Origin: Epiperipatus broadwayi
Taxonomy: Eukaryota; Onychophora; Udeonychophora; Euonychophora; Peripatidae
Reading direction: 5' to 3'
DNA length: 64,000 nucleotides
NCBI GenBank assembly: GCA_028023455.1
Contig: JAQFVV010012490.1
Location: 810,001-874,000 of the forward strand
Part shown: positions 34,241-49,062 of the stretch, piece after piece
Numbering within the stretch: the stretch's first letter is position 1
Layout of the letters: the number at the start of each line of letters is the position of its first letter
Translations under genes and position numbers: made by a program
The notes under the pieces: model-generated
What the model saw: the letters and a program-made list of their open reading frames with translations, nothing else
Told to the model about the DNA's origin: nothing
Databases searched by the model: none

Positions 34241-37200
34241 AATTTTGATTCATAATTAGCCACAAAGTATAAACTGTTTTGCTTATTTCAATAAAAAAAA
34301 TCATTTATTGCTTCCCTCCCATTCTTTAACAATATGAAGAATGCCATTTTTTAATTTATTGATAAATAATTGATAATGAATATTTGGATGTACATTATTG
34401 TTTGCAAGTTAAAAATGTTCATCTTTTATTTTTTAATGCAGTTTTTTTTTGGGGGGAGAGGGGATATTTGAAGCATTTTTTGTAAATATAATCTCAGTTA
34501 AACATTACTTTATTTCATTTAAATTCCTTCCAACTTCAAAGAAAAAAAAGAAAATTAAGCATTATTTTTTTAAAAAACAAAATAATATTAACTTGCTAAA
34601 TAGTTTTTTATTTTATAATTTTGAATGTAGTCTTTTTGTCATAAATTTTAATCACTTCCTTTATGATACTGTATGTTATATAATATTTTTAAATTATTCT
34701 CATATTTTTGTGTGTAAATATGCATATTTTCTAAGCTTATGTAGCTAGAAATTCATGAAACAGAAAGACATTTTATCAGATTGTTCTACAAATTGATCAA
34801 ACATAATTGTGTTGAAACAAGCAAAATGAAGGCTTCTTTTTTTTATATGTAAGTTTTACCAACCATTATATAAATTTACCATAAAGAATATTTTAAAATC
34901 TTTTTAACAAGTTTATAGATGAAAGAAAAATATGGAGATTATTAGATTGCTAAAAAGAAATTAAATAAGATTATTTCCTCAATAATCAATATTGTCAGCT
35001 AATATTTTAAGAAAAATCCACTTTTTTTAATGAGTGTACTTAAATAAAATATGATTATTTAATTACTTATTTCTTACATATATGTTTAAAATAATAGTAC
35101 ACAGAAGCATATTAATATATTCATTTATTCTAAAACAGTTATGTAATATATAAAAAAGTTCGTTTGAACTTGAAATAGTTATTATTTCATTTTTATCATT
35201 AGAAACATTTAATTTGAGTGTGTGTGTGTATATATAGGTAATTTTATTTACGTATTTTAGGTAATGTAATGAGTTTTTATTATGTGTTCTACAAAACTGC
35301 AAATTATGAAAAATTAAAATAAGGTATTAATATTTATAATCTTGAAACCAAAACTTATCAAAATGTTGATGAGAAAAACAACAACAATAATAAAAAAAAG
35401 CATTTAAAACAAATGCAAATCATAAAAGAAGTTAAAGTAAAATGTAATCAATAAACACTAAATAACAAACTAATATCATTCCATTAAATTTGATCAAGTT
35501 AGAGTTAATGTAATTAAATGATGTGATAGAGATTATTGTCTAAATGTTTCTCAAATTATTTTTTTTTTAATATGTTATTTTGCAAAAATGCGACACTATG
35601 CTTCAGCACTGAATAATAGTATTAAGAAACTATTTTGATTATGATTTATAAGAATTTCAATAAAATTAAACAAGCTTAGGATTTTTTTTCAAGTAATCTG
35701 TTTATAGACAGACTAGCAAATCATCACCTTAGTGTTTGGCGATGGATTAGTCAATTAATGTGCCGATTATAAAACAAAAATATAATTGTAATGTGATGCA
35801 GTCTTCATCATACTTCTGCAAGTGCTGAACCTACTGTTTAACTTTATTTTTGAAATTCAACAAAGAAATGTAGTCATTATTGAATTGTTTAATTGCATGA
35901 TAACAAATGTAAAAAGTAGAATTGTCAGTATCTAACTATTTAAATTAAAATCATAAGTATAATTTGTGAAGACTTTACTACCATTAATGTTTTTGTACAT
36001 TAAAGCTATGAACAGGACCCATATAAGTCATTTACAGGAGCGATCTTTATATATTATATGTGTATATTATTAGTTTGTGTTTTCTTTTTAATTTTTAACA
36101 TTTACTATTTGATTTGTCTTTTGCAAAATGTTTTCAATAAAGAGAAAATTTACTATTCAGTGACTTCACAAAATTATATTCGATTCTTTAAAAAAAGACA
36201 TATATAAATATTTAGTGTATCTTATGTAATCAATATAAAACTTTTTAGCTCATTGTGATTCTACAACTCAAAACGTTTTTTTTTTTTTTTGATAAATAAG
36301 AAGTGCCAGGTAGTAACTCACATAAGTGGAGTTATAAGAAGTCTTTAAAATCAGAGATATAAGAATTTTTTAATCAAAATCATTCATCTTTAAATTATTA
36401 ATTAAAGCTGTACTTGAAAATGAAATGAATTATCAATAAAAAAATTTAAGTGAAACATTATACCCAGATTGTTCAATTTGGTATACATTAACATTGCTAA
36501 AATTAAAAATAATCAATGTAAAACAAAATTGAAACAGACAACTCATTATAATAAATAAATTATTTAATACATCAACCCGGTTTTCATTTCTTAATGGAAC
36601 TTTTTACATAATCACATGACCAATTACCCTACAGCAACTTCCCACAATGGACATTAAATATAATTAGTATAATACATATATGTACATAAAAATGGTTAAA
36701 TAATCTTAAAAAAAAAACTCAATAATAATAATCTTTTTATTTTTAAAATTATAACTAAAGTTTCCAATTATCTAACAATGCCCATTTCCCCCCTAATTGT
36801 GCTGTACCTTTAACCATGTTTACATATTTGTTTAAATTTTTTGAATTTACAAAGCTTCATAATATTTTCTTTCCTTGTAATTTTTAACATACTTTATTAC
36901 CTGAATATTTTTTTCACAGTTTACTTTATGTTCAGTATCCAAAAAAATGTATATATGCTCCTGATCTTATATCCAAATTTTAACATTGAAATTTGATCAT
37001 TTAAAATACTAACATTGCTGTAGCTTTAATAATATTAGAACATCATTAGTTATTTGATAGCAAGTAAACCAGACCTATCTTTTGATTTACTCTTCTTTAA
37101 GTTTATCATTTTTTTCTTTTAACATGTTTTTTCCAACAAGTATTATATAGTTTTTAATGTCTCTCGGTATAGTCCAAGTTTCATCTCACTTATGTATTAT

Positions 37201-37293
37201 AATTTACTCAATAAATAATCTTTTTTCAGTTTTTTTTTTTTAAATAATTCTTTATTACTAATTTTATTTTATCAATTTATTTATTTTTTTCAT
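34241..37293. other. A/T-rich intronic stretch without recognisable genes
   Basis: Simple-sequence patches occur (GT/TA near 35216-35235, T-runs near 36280). A phrase near 35710-35755 ('gactagcaa' ... 'gtgtttggcgatgga') is weakly like one end of the family T1 transposon, without a partner. Otherwise nothing supportable. Confidence 0.45.
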
Positions 37294-37678
37294 TTATTTC
37301 TAAAGTCTTAAAATTGGAAAGGAATAAAAATCCTTATGCTGCTTTTCCACAAAATAATAATATTAAAAAAAATTAATAATAACAATTCTTTACAACAGCT
37401 ATATAATCAAATAATAATTTTATACATAAAAAGTTGTTTTCAGCACCTGCTTTGGTGTCCTTTTCAAATGTTATTACTCTATTTAACATTAACAAATCAC
37501 CTGACATAAAACCATCCAGTGTCCAATAATGGAATTAAAACAAACAATAATAATATAAATAATTAAAACAAATCAAAACCCTCATATATAAATTCAATAA
37601 TTACAAAACAATTGATTATATTATAACAATATGTTAAACAATATTATATTCATTTTTTATACAATGATATATATCAAC

Positions 37679-38730
37679 TTATATAATTTTCCATTCATTA
37701 TTAATCAACCAATTATTAACCAAATTTGTAGAAGTCTTATAAATATTCATACAATTAATCAAATTATTTTTAATATAATATGTTTCATATATTTGCCTTC
37801 TTTTTGGATCTTTGATGAAATTTAAATATTTAATACTTTTTGTAGCATCTATTCTATGGCCATATTTCAAGTAGTGAATATATAATGCAGACCTATCATC
37901 TCTTGTTTTAATAGCATTGTTGTGTTCTTTGGCTCTCACCTCTAATTGTTTTCCAGTATGCCCAAAGTAAATCATTTTACAAATTCCGCATATAATTTTA
38001 TATACAATTCCTTTTTTGAACTGCAAATCATCCCTTAACCTATAATTAGCTATTAATTGATCAAGATTTTTACTATTTGACCAGCCAATATTTATAATTC
38101 TCATCAATATAATTTTTATTATACCTTAAAGTGTTATAAATCCGAGAATAATATGAAAGTTTAATCCACTTCTTACTTGATTCATTATTACCATTATCAA
38201 TACCATCATTATTCTCAAAAATGTTATTATTTACCATAGATTTTTTAGAAGTAAAAAATATATTGTTAATAGTTTTAGAATTATATTCATAATCCTTATA
38301 TAATTTAATAAATTGATTCTTTTGCAATTGAGCTATACTTTTATCTATACTGTATTTATCATTCCTATATTTAAAATTTTTAATTACTACTAATTTTTGT
38401 ACCCATGCTTGTTGTGAATCTACATAAATATTTTTTTTTAATTTATATTCTTTAATAAAATGTTTTAAAGTAATTTTATTATCTTTATCTATATTAATTT
38501 CTATATCTAAATATTTAATCTTATCTTCAAATTCTATTTTAGTAAATTTAATTTTATATATATTATTATTAAACTCATCATAAATATTATTCATTACTCT
38601 TTTATTACCAATAATTAAAATGTGATCAACATATCTAAAATAATAAATTATTTCCTGTCTAATTATTTTTGTTTTAATTATATTTTCTAATTCATTTATA
38701 AATATGGATACATTTTTTCAATATCCATTG
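37679..38730 (-). pseudogene. Penelope-like RT C-terminus and GIY-YIG endonuclease
   Basis: From right to left the frame begins in the RT palm with IYYFRYVDHILIIGNKR. This is motif C, in which the second Asp of YxDD is His (codon CAC near 38628). It runs through the thumb to about 38073, where the reading frame changes around 38073-38107. It then continues as NIGWSNSKNLDQLIANY and GIVYKIICGICKMIYFGHTG, then KQLEVRAKEHNNAIK and ETYYIKNN. The VYK ... IYFG pair is the GIY-YIG block, VRAKEH supplies the conserved Arg, and ETYYI the Glu-containing segment. RT plus GIY-YIG is diagnostic of endonuclease-bearing Penelope-like elements. RT motifs before C are missing. Confidence 0.88.
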
Positions 38731-38967
38731 TAAAAATACTTTGATTCCTATTTAATTATGATATAATCAATTGTTTTGTAATTGTTGAATTTATATATGA
38801 GGGTTTTGATTTGTTTTAATTATTTATATTTTTATTGTTTGTTTTAATTCCATTGTTGGACATTGGATGGTTTTATGTTAGATGATTCGTTAACGTTAAA
38901 TAGAGTAGTAACATTTGAAAAGGGCACCAAAGCAGATGCCAAAAAAAAGTTTTTTATGTATAAAATT

Positions 38968-39904
38968 AGGTACTCATACTTATGATAATCCATCCCGCTC
39001 GATGACGCTGTTGCTAGTCAAAAACAAACTAATGTTACTGGGCTGATTTACATTTTAATTTTTTTTTTAAATAACACTTTCACCTGTTTCTTTTCTTTTT
39101 GGAGATTTACATTTTTTTTTAGATATAAAACATTGAATTTTTTTCAAAATACATTTACTTTTTTTTAAAAAACATTATTTTCTAAATTACAGTGTTTAAT
39201 TACATTATATATTTCAGCGTGTAGCACTGAAATGTGCAAGGGGGGGGGTGACCTCTGTTTTTGGCGATCCGAAGGATCAATCAATAAATCCACTACTCGG
39301 ATCAAACCAACCTTAGAATTTTTAAAATGATGTGAAACCTCAGACATTTGATTTGTCTCGTAGCTGTTCTTTACCAAACAACATTATTTACTAGAATGGA
39401 ATAATTACATTTTTAAATTACATTATACATTTCAGCATGTAGCGCTCCACCACAGCCATTTTAGTAGTCTCATAGCTATTCTTATGCAAACATGACTTTT
39501 CCCTTGAATTCTCTGAAATGGTGCTGGAATCTACCCTTTTGAAATTAAATTCACCTCAAAAATATGTAGGAAAGTGTGGCAATGGGCTTTCATTATTACT
39601 GTGTAACAGTACATCAGGTAGGGTGTAAGATCATTACTTCGAATGCACATTAAAAGAGTTAGGGCCAGTTGAATTCTATACACCCTCACATTATACGGTA
39701 GCGATATGTGAAACATGCGCTATTTGTATAGTGTCGCGAAGTACATTAGCAGGCCATATACAATGCAATCTAGGCTTGCAACAGCTAATATGAACATTAC
39801 TGTTCTTTAGGCCATAAGTTTGGCCACTTAAATGGCATATTTCTGTGCTTTTGCATGGAAACAGCGCCATCGAGCGGGATGGATTGTCATAAGTATGAGT
39901 ATCT
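38968..39904. mobile_element. TIR DNA transposon, family T1, copy 2 (nested)
   Basis: Terminal inverted repeats 'aggtactcatacttatgata' (left) and, reverse-complemented, 'agatactcatacttatgaca' (right) continue through 'atcccgctcgatg-cgctgtt'. Flanks are 'aaaatt' at 38962-38967 and 39905-39910, a 6-bp duplication (7 bp if the shared T is included). The insertion interrupts the right arm of the Penelope-like element exactly where the intact left arm reads 'aaaattattattt'. Subterminal blocks are shared with the element at 19826-20668. It is non-coding, with a G-run near 39240. Confidence 0.78.
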
Positions 39905-39974
39905 AAAATTATTATTTGATTATATAGCTGTTGTAAAGAATTATTATTGTTATTTTTAATTATTTCTAAAGTCT

Positions 39975-41599
39975 CTATTTCTTTATCCTAATTGTTGACT
40001 TTTCATGTAAACCTATAATTTAAGCACACCATTAACAAGCTTTTTTTTAAAAATATAACTTTGATGAATCACAGAACAACTTCCTATTTTTATTACAAGG
40101 TTACGTAGTCCATTTTCATTCTTATTTTTTATTAAGCACTTATTTGCAATCTTTTATTTGTTTATCAGCTTCCTGTTTTAATTTTATTTGCATTTTTTCA
40201 CCTCTAGCTTAAATATTTTCCAATTTCTATGAAGCATATATCATATGAAACCTATGACCATAAGTACTATTACATCACCAGCCAATCTGACATAGTGAAT
40301 CTTTACCTACCATATAAAAAATGGGGGGGAAGGAGGTACATATTTACAAGAAATTTTGCTTAGATCTAGTATTTTTAAAAATTTTATAACATAAATTATT
40401 CACACTATTTTAATATGATGGAATCTTCACTACTGAGAAATGAAATGTCATACACATACAGGATGAAACTATGATTTACTTTTATTTTTACTTAAAGATG
40501 AGTAAACTTATCTTAATGCTTCAAATGTTGTGCTTTATTTGATATGATAGAGGAAAGTTTCAAACATATATGTACATATGAACAATTAAAGAATTAGTAA
40601 ATAAGTAATATAAGTGATCAGCAATGAAAATTAGCTTATTTAGAGTGTATGATGTAGAGATTATAAATACATTTTACCATAGCTAGTATTTAAACAAAAA
40701 ATTGCAGAGAAGGTACTGAGAGAAAGAAGAAAATGATAATGCAATAAGTAGTGACTCCAGATGACACTAAGCATATTATTCATTGACTCTAAATAACACT
40801 AAACAATCTTTGTTAATTTTTAATTCTCATTTGATGTTGATATATGAAGAAGAGTTAGTTCCTGTAGATAATGTGGATATTTTAATATTTAGAAAATAAT
40901 AAAGCATTGACATCTATCTTTTGAAAAACCTATTTAAAAATCAACAAGCAAGTCTTGATAATTAGATAAAATTTCACTAAGTGGTGCCAACTCTTATAAT
41001 ATTCTCTGACTGTTTAATTCTCACTCTAGCAGAAGGAATTACTTGTCAGAGTCTTTTATATTTTCCAAATGAATGATCTGAAAAATTTTAAGCATCTTTA
41101 CAAATCCAATAGAGTAATAGTATTTAGTGTAAAAAGTTATTTTACTTTACATGAAACATTACATTAACAAATCTGTGTATATTATTAGAGTAAGAATAGA
41201 GATGCTTGAACAGATTCAACAGATTACCTATTTTCTAAATCATTAGGGAGTTATAATTCAATTTATCAACAATTTTTATTGAATTAAGTCAATTAGTTCA
41301 TATAGCAATAGCAAGATTAATACATCAATTTTCTGAATAACTTAGTAGAAAGTTTTATTTTTATCCATTTAAATCAGAAATAATGAAGCTAAATATATGC
41401 AGAAAATAGATATTTAAACACAAGTTTATGTGATATATTTCAAAAATAACATTATTTTTTTTTTACAATATTTAATAATTATATATTACAATTTTATCAA
41501 GGAAATCTTTTTATATGTATTATTAAATATCAGAATTTATGGAATTTAAAATAAAATTTTCAGATTAATTATTTAATAATAAACCTTTCTATAAGCATT
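39975..41599. other. A/T-rich intronic stretch without recognisable genes
   Basis: Nothing beyond low-complexity sequence and a G-run near 40323-40336 could be supported. Confidence 0.45.
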
Positions 41600-44010
<2,411 letters not shown>

Positions 44011-46429
44011 ACGGTATATACTATCCTCATTTCATTTATTTTTATTCTCAGTTTGATTTATAAGAATAGCATAGATTTATTTAATTGTTCACTGATAGCT
44101 GTTTAGCCTAGCTAGGCAGCAATCTCTAACGAAAATCAAGCACAATGCATATTAATATTTTTGTAAGTAAAGTTTATTCAAAAATGTGTGGCTAGACTTT
44201 GTTCCTCATTCCAGGATTTTATCATCATTTTCTTCGGCCATGATATAGTATTCCTAGATGATAATAATAATAAAAAAGACTCTTTATTAATGTGCTTTGA
44301 TTTTTGCCTTCGAGTTTTACCATTTGAAAGTTACAACAGGATTAATTTTATACCATTGTCCGGATAAATTGTCCAGCCTATTATAGTATTTTTCTAAAAA
44401 TATTTAAATGAATGATCGGGTAAATCAATCTTTTACAAATAATTCTTCTAATTTAATTTTAATAATAATTTGACTATTTAATTCAAATAGAAGCTCTTTA
44501 TTTATTTAAATAATATTTTAAGAAATCATGATTAATGTAACACAATGTATAGTAATCAATAAAATAATAATTTTTTCAATGTTATATTTACTAAAACTAA
44601 TATAATTCTTGCTAATTTTATGTCTTACTTTTTTTTCTTTCAAATTAACAGAGTATTTAAAAACTTTAATTAACGAATTTAAAAAAAGCCAGGATGAAGG
44701 CTGCAAATCAGTCAAAACTGTTTGCAAAATAAAATTTTAAAAAATTATAAAAAGCATTGTATTTAAATGCATAAAAAAATTTTTTTTAGAATTTTTAAAT
44801 AAGGAAATATATAAATAATAAAGTTTAGAATTTTAATAAAGGATTGTTAAATCATTTTTAATGCTTAGGCAGATAGATATATTCAATTAATTATATTCAT
44901 AATTAATTTCCATGCTAAGAATATTTTATGCATCCATTCAAAAATGAATTCAGTTTAATTTAATAATATTATTTTGTGTGTATAAAATTATTCAAAAGGA
45001 AATCAACTTCCGATAATGCGCTATTTCTTCTGTTTGAATAATTTCAAAATTTTCAGCGCTTTATTAATAGATTGTGTGTATAAGTATATTTAACTAAATG
45101 ATTACTCAATTCTCAGTTTAAAAATGTCATTAAAACAGTCAATATTTGGGATGTTGTAACTAAAATAAATAATTATAATCATTGAATTCTAATAGCTACA
45201 GCCTTAATATAATATTGTATGTTACCTTTATTGTGAAAAATGTATTTAACTTAATAATATTATTGTTATGTCTATTTTTAACAATTTATAACTTCCCTGA
45301 TAATTAAATATTGTTATTTTATTCATACAACTTGGTTACTGGTTTTATATACTGTATATATATTTAATCTTATTGCTGATATATGAGAGTTTGATATATT
45401 TTGAGGTGGATTCCAGAAGGTAAACTATATGTTTTTATATAAGATCTATCATTCTCTCACTTACTGGCCAGTGTATTATACTGCGGTGCCCCATAAAATA
45501 AATACATTTATTTGATCATGATTAAGAATTTTGGCCAGTAATACTATTCCATAAAGCTGGAATTACTAATGTGGAAAGAATTCATTATGTTTTTCTTAGA
45601 AAGCTAATTCTAAATTACTATAGACTTAATAAATATCATTATGTAAAATGGTTTACCATATTGTAATCATGGCTAAGTTTTGAGTATAAACCATTACAAA
45701 AATTGGTGCTCTCATACATGATATAATTAGATACAAATATACCATTACAAAACAAGGGCAGCTAGGCAATTAAATCATTTGCTGTTATTATTACCATATT
45801 TTTGTACAGTAATCATCAAGGAATGTAGCCTCATTTTGTTATTTCCAATAAATACTTTATTTAAATGTTTGGGGGGGGAGGTGGTCATGATTTTGAAAGT
45901 TTATTGTATTGTTTTGCAGTTTTTAGATACAGCATGAAATGATTTTTTTGTCAAATGATTATAATTAATTTATATCAATTTTTGTTTGCAATATATATAT
46001 ATATTTATTTTCTTTAGACATATTTGTATGCATTCCAACAATATGTAGGCCTGGGTTTGATATTGTAAATTATTCATATTTCAATAATTAATGAGATCTT
46101 TCTCATTAATTAAGCTAAAGTTTATTCTTACACATCTGCATGTGATAGATTCATCCAAGTGAACATTTCAGGAATAGTTTTTAAATTATGCCAATTACTA
46201 ACTATTATCTAGATGTTTTATTGTAAGCTTTTTTAAAAAATAATTTTCATTTTGAATTATCCTGAAACAAGTAATAGTATTTATATTCAAAGCACAAAAC
46301 TTTTTTAATGAAATTATTTTTAGCTCCTTATTTTGAAATGTGGTTTAGAGTAGCAAAACAATTATTGCCTTGTGCTTGGTAGTTGAATGATAATAATTAA
46401 ATGTTTATTGTTCAGATATTCATAGGAAA
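44011..46429. other. A/T-rich intronic stretch without recognisable genes
   Basis: No protein-like frame, tandem array or long inverted repeat was found between the large repeat and the SINE-like sequence upstream of exon 3. Confidence 0.45.
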
Positions 46430-46625
46430 TTTGAACACTGGATCTGACAGAATTACCAGCAATATGATGATATTGGGTTCCAGAGTATGTCTCTACCGAG
46501 TTGTGCAGAACAAAATAATTAAAGTTAATTGCTAATTTATGAAATTGAAACACCAGAAGTGATAGAATTGGGTCACCATGGATCTTGAGCCCTCCAGTTA
46601 ACTACTCTACCATTACACTAAACTA
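46430..46625 (-). repeat. Possible tRNA-derived SINE, minus strand
   Basis: The reverse complement of 46563-46620 contains an A-box-like 'tagtgtaatggtagagtag' and, ~30 bp on, a B-box-like 'gacccaattcta', flanking 'aactggagggctcaagatcc'. The order and spacing suit a tRNA-derived SINE head; the cloverleaf is too poor for a functional tRNA. The extent to 46430 is a guess based on less A/T-rich sequence. Confidence 0.45.
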
Positions 46626-47048
46626 TTCAGGGCTAAAATATGTTTAATACATGCTGAATCATTGAACAGTTCATATGATTTACAACTGTTTATGAATAGT
46701 TTTAATTTTATATTTTTTTTGTATTTGATTGCACTAAATTTTTTAAATTACCAAAAAAGGATTTGTGTGTATTTTATGGACAATTTGTGAAACATCCAAA
46801 TATCAAATAGTTATTACAAATTATTTTGTCATATAGAATATTTACATATTTCTAAATATTGCAATTATAAATTTTTTTATTCAATTTAAAATCAACTTTT
46901 GTTTCAAAGATTATGGCAAAAATAGTTTTTATTATCGTAATTATTTTTTACAAATGTACGAATAGTTTTTTGTATTTTTTTAGTAAAAAAATTATAATAG
47001 ATATTATTTGATATATTCCAAATATAAAGTTGGTTCTTTATTTTTTAG

Positions 47049-47268
47049 TATGGAAGGTTCAATTATTAGACTGAATGATGTCATTCGATTAAAAAAAAAA
47101 TACAAAGCTTACTTATATCTTGATGAAGCTCATAGTATAGGAGCTTTGGGACCAACAGGCAGAGGAGTTGTTGAATACTTTGGGCTGGATCCTGAAGATG
47201 TGGATATTATGATGGGAACATTTACCAAAAGTTTTGGTTCTGCTGGAGGCTACATTGGTGGGAAAAAG
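47049..47268 (+). CDS. SPTLC2: Serine palmitoyltransferase subunit 2, PLP-lysine exon
   Basis: This is the catalytic heart of the enzyme. Starting with the T that completes Ser of YS, it reads [20 protein letters not shown], then [36 protein letters not shown] and [21 protein letters not shown] supplies the Asp (codon 47122-47124) that pairs with the pyridine nitrogen of PLP. TFTKSFG contains the lysine (codon 47227-47229) that forms the internal aldimine; the GTFTKSFG form is typical of subunit 2, whereas the non-catalytic subunit 1 lacks this lysine. The acceptor is AG at 47047-47048, preceded by a T-rich tract, and the donor is GT at 47269-47270 (GTAAAT). The exon ends in phase 0. All key residues are present, so the gene looks functional despite its swollen introns. 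Confidence 0.97.
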
Positions 47269-47639
47269 GTAAATAATGAATGAATGAATGTTTATTCTAA
47301 CTAATAAACAGCTTATTTAAAATGAAGGTTTGTGATGATTGTATTTTAATTGTATTTATATTGTAACGTTTATTTATATACGTTGCAAATATATTGGCAT
47401 TTGGTAAAAGCTAAAAAATAAAAGTAAATTTAGATTTTTTTTTGACTAATTTTTTTTTAAAAAAAAAATAACGTACAATGAAAGTTAAATTATTCTTTCG
47501 TTTTTTTTTTTTTATGTAATTAGAAATAAAAGTTAGAATTGGAGAGAACAAAAGACACAAATTACCAATCTAGATAAGAGAAAGTAAAAATATTTCAACT
47601 AATTAAAGATGGCAGAATTATGCTGAAAAAAATAAAGAC

Positions 47640-48180
47640 TTTGTAACATAAATTTTATAAAGAATATATAAGATTATCAACGTATATTTTGACAAACAAA
47701 AGATATGCGCAGAGTCTGAAAACTGGACCTCTAGTATAAAAAGGAGGGATTCGGTTGGAGGAACATCTTGGTTTAGCTGATATTCTTTTGGTTGGTTTTG
47801 GATTAGAGAATCCAGACCACTCTACGATGAAAAAGTTATTCATACGAGAGTAGACCGGAGCTTTAGCTGACATCATTACCGATGGTCACCAGAGAAGCTT
47901 ACGCAACTAGCCTATGGAACCAGCACCAAGATCAACTAATAATCAAAGGCCGTGAGCTCAATTCAACCCCGAAAAACTATGCATAGTTATCTACTACTGA
48001 ATTCACAAAACTTACCGGTAAGTAATGCTTCATTACTCCTGATTGTGACCAAATTAAACGTTTTCAAACAATCTCTAAAAGTATGTTTAAACAATCCCGA
48101 TAGAGACATTAAATTTCTTGTACAAGAGACATTCATTTTTTTAAGGAAATTTCTAGAAGAAATTTAGATACGAACAGTAA
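47640..48180. other. Higher-G/C segment with TATA-like box
   Basis: Starting 'tgtaacataaatttt' near 47642, this block is richer in G/C than its surroundings and contains a good TATA-like 'tataaaaaggaggga' at 47736-47750. It could be part of an LTR or another promoter-bearing repeat. I could not find a matching end, a primer-binding site or a second copy, so the class is open. Confidence 0.35.
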
Positions 48181-48730
48181 TTGTAAAATTGTTTTTTATT
48201 AATTGATTCACGTCTGAGTTGTGTTCTCTCTAATTTACTTGATAAGTAATTTATTTCAAATATTTTTTTTTATCTATTAGAATAAAAATATTTCTAATAC
48301 CAATTTTCATTTGTGCGTTATTAATAATAGTTATTATTTTTTATTATTAAATCTATTAGTAGTTTAATAAGATTTAAAAATGTAATTTACCTTTGCCAAT
48401 ATGTTTGAATAAGCTCAGGAATAATAATCTTAAAAAAATAATTCTCGTTACGGTATGATGTAATACCGATTAGTTTAAAAGTATTTTTTTTTATTTGTGA
48501 GATGTTATATGACGATTTCAGCGAATTCTTAGGAATTCTGGTGCCCAGATTAAATAAATTAAAAGCTGATTTCGTCAATAGCACAATTCTCAACAATTAA
48601 TAGGCCGAGTTGATCAGGAAATATAGCTATGTTTTTAGAATAGAAATATAACTTTCTTCTTTTTTGACATAGCTTGATCAACTCACGCGCAGTTTATATT
48701 AGCGTGTAGAGGCCTAGCAAAACGGAAAAC
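48181..48730. other. Non-coding stretch with one imperfect hairpin
   Basis: At 48607-48630 and 48667-48683, 'gagttgatca' / 'tagctatg' pair with 'catagct' / 'tgatcaactc' around an A/T-rich loop of about 35 bases. It may be a small foldback remnant. Nothing else is recognisable. Confidence 0.4.
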
Positions 48731-49062
48731 GTTATAATATATTGGACTATTTCCATCATCTAATATTAAATACTGAATGTCTTTAAAAAAAATGAACATT
48801 AAAATTTCCAGTTTGGCAGGATGGCTCAGTTAGTTAGAGCATTATCTTAAATTTCAGTATTCAAGAATCTAAAGGTATAGATTCAATGCCCTTGCTAATA
48901 CTGTCATTGATCAGGCCAGCAACACCTGAAGAAGAGGAGAATAATACCACTTGAAACGTGCATATACTAATCTGTGTGCCATTATTAACAATTGAATGAA
49001 ATTGGGAAATTTTCATAAATTTAAATTTTTTTACAGACATTCAGTATTTAATATTAGATGAT
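48731..49062. mobile_element. Foldback element F2 with internal SINE, copy 1
   Basis: Left arm 48731-48782 ('ttggactatttccatcatct' then 'aatattaaatactgaatgtc') is matched by an inverted right arm at 49034-49062 ('gacattcagtatttaatatt' then 'agatgatg'); the right arm lacks the outer ~20 bases. The outer part of the left arm is shared with the foldback at 60433-60564. The interior carries a tRNA-like promoter. Confidence 0.6.
48812..49000 (+). repeat. tRNA-derived SINE inside the F2 foldback
   Basis: A-box 'tggctcagttagttagagc' (48822-48840) and B-box 'gattcaatgcc' (48880-48890) are both good RNA polymerase III promoter matches at tRNA-like spacing, but the acceptor and anticodon stems do not pair, so this is a SINE rather than a tRNA gene. 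The downstream body has 'cacctgaagaagagga' and 'cttgaaacgtg' phrases of a kind common in SINE tails. The 3' end is approximate. Confidence 0.6.

Larger units (their letters stand above)
37294..39974 (-). mobile_element. Penelope-like element with inverted flanking arms
   Basis: A minus-strand RT/GIY-YIG core (37679-38730) lies between inverted arms. The left arm, about 37372-37625, matches in reverse complement the right arm, which is 38750-38967 plus 39905-39950 once the nested transposon at 38968-39904 is removed. Examples are 'ccctcatatataaattcaat' inverted to 'attgaatttatatatgaggg' in relaxed form, and 'aaaaggacaccaaagcagg' on the opposite side. A perfect 15-bp direct repeat 'ttatttctaaagtct' lies outside both arms (37294-37308 and 39960-39974) and looks like the target duplication. 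Inverted partial arms are well known in Penelope-like elements. The RT is 5'-truncated, so this is a non-functional copy. Confidence 0.82.

Noticed and set aside
34449-34748. 99-codon plus-strand frame after a G-run
   Set aside because: Phe/Lys/Asn-rich translation typical of A/T-rich non-coding DNA, no motif, no splice context.
35710-35760. Weak similarity to one end of the family T1 transposon
   Set aside because: Too short and diverged, and no opposite end is visible.
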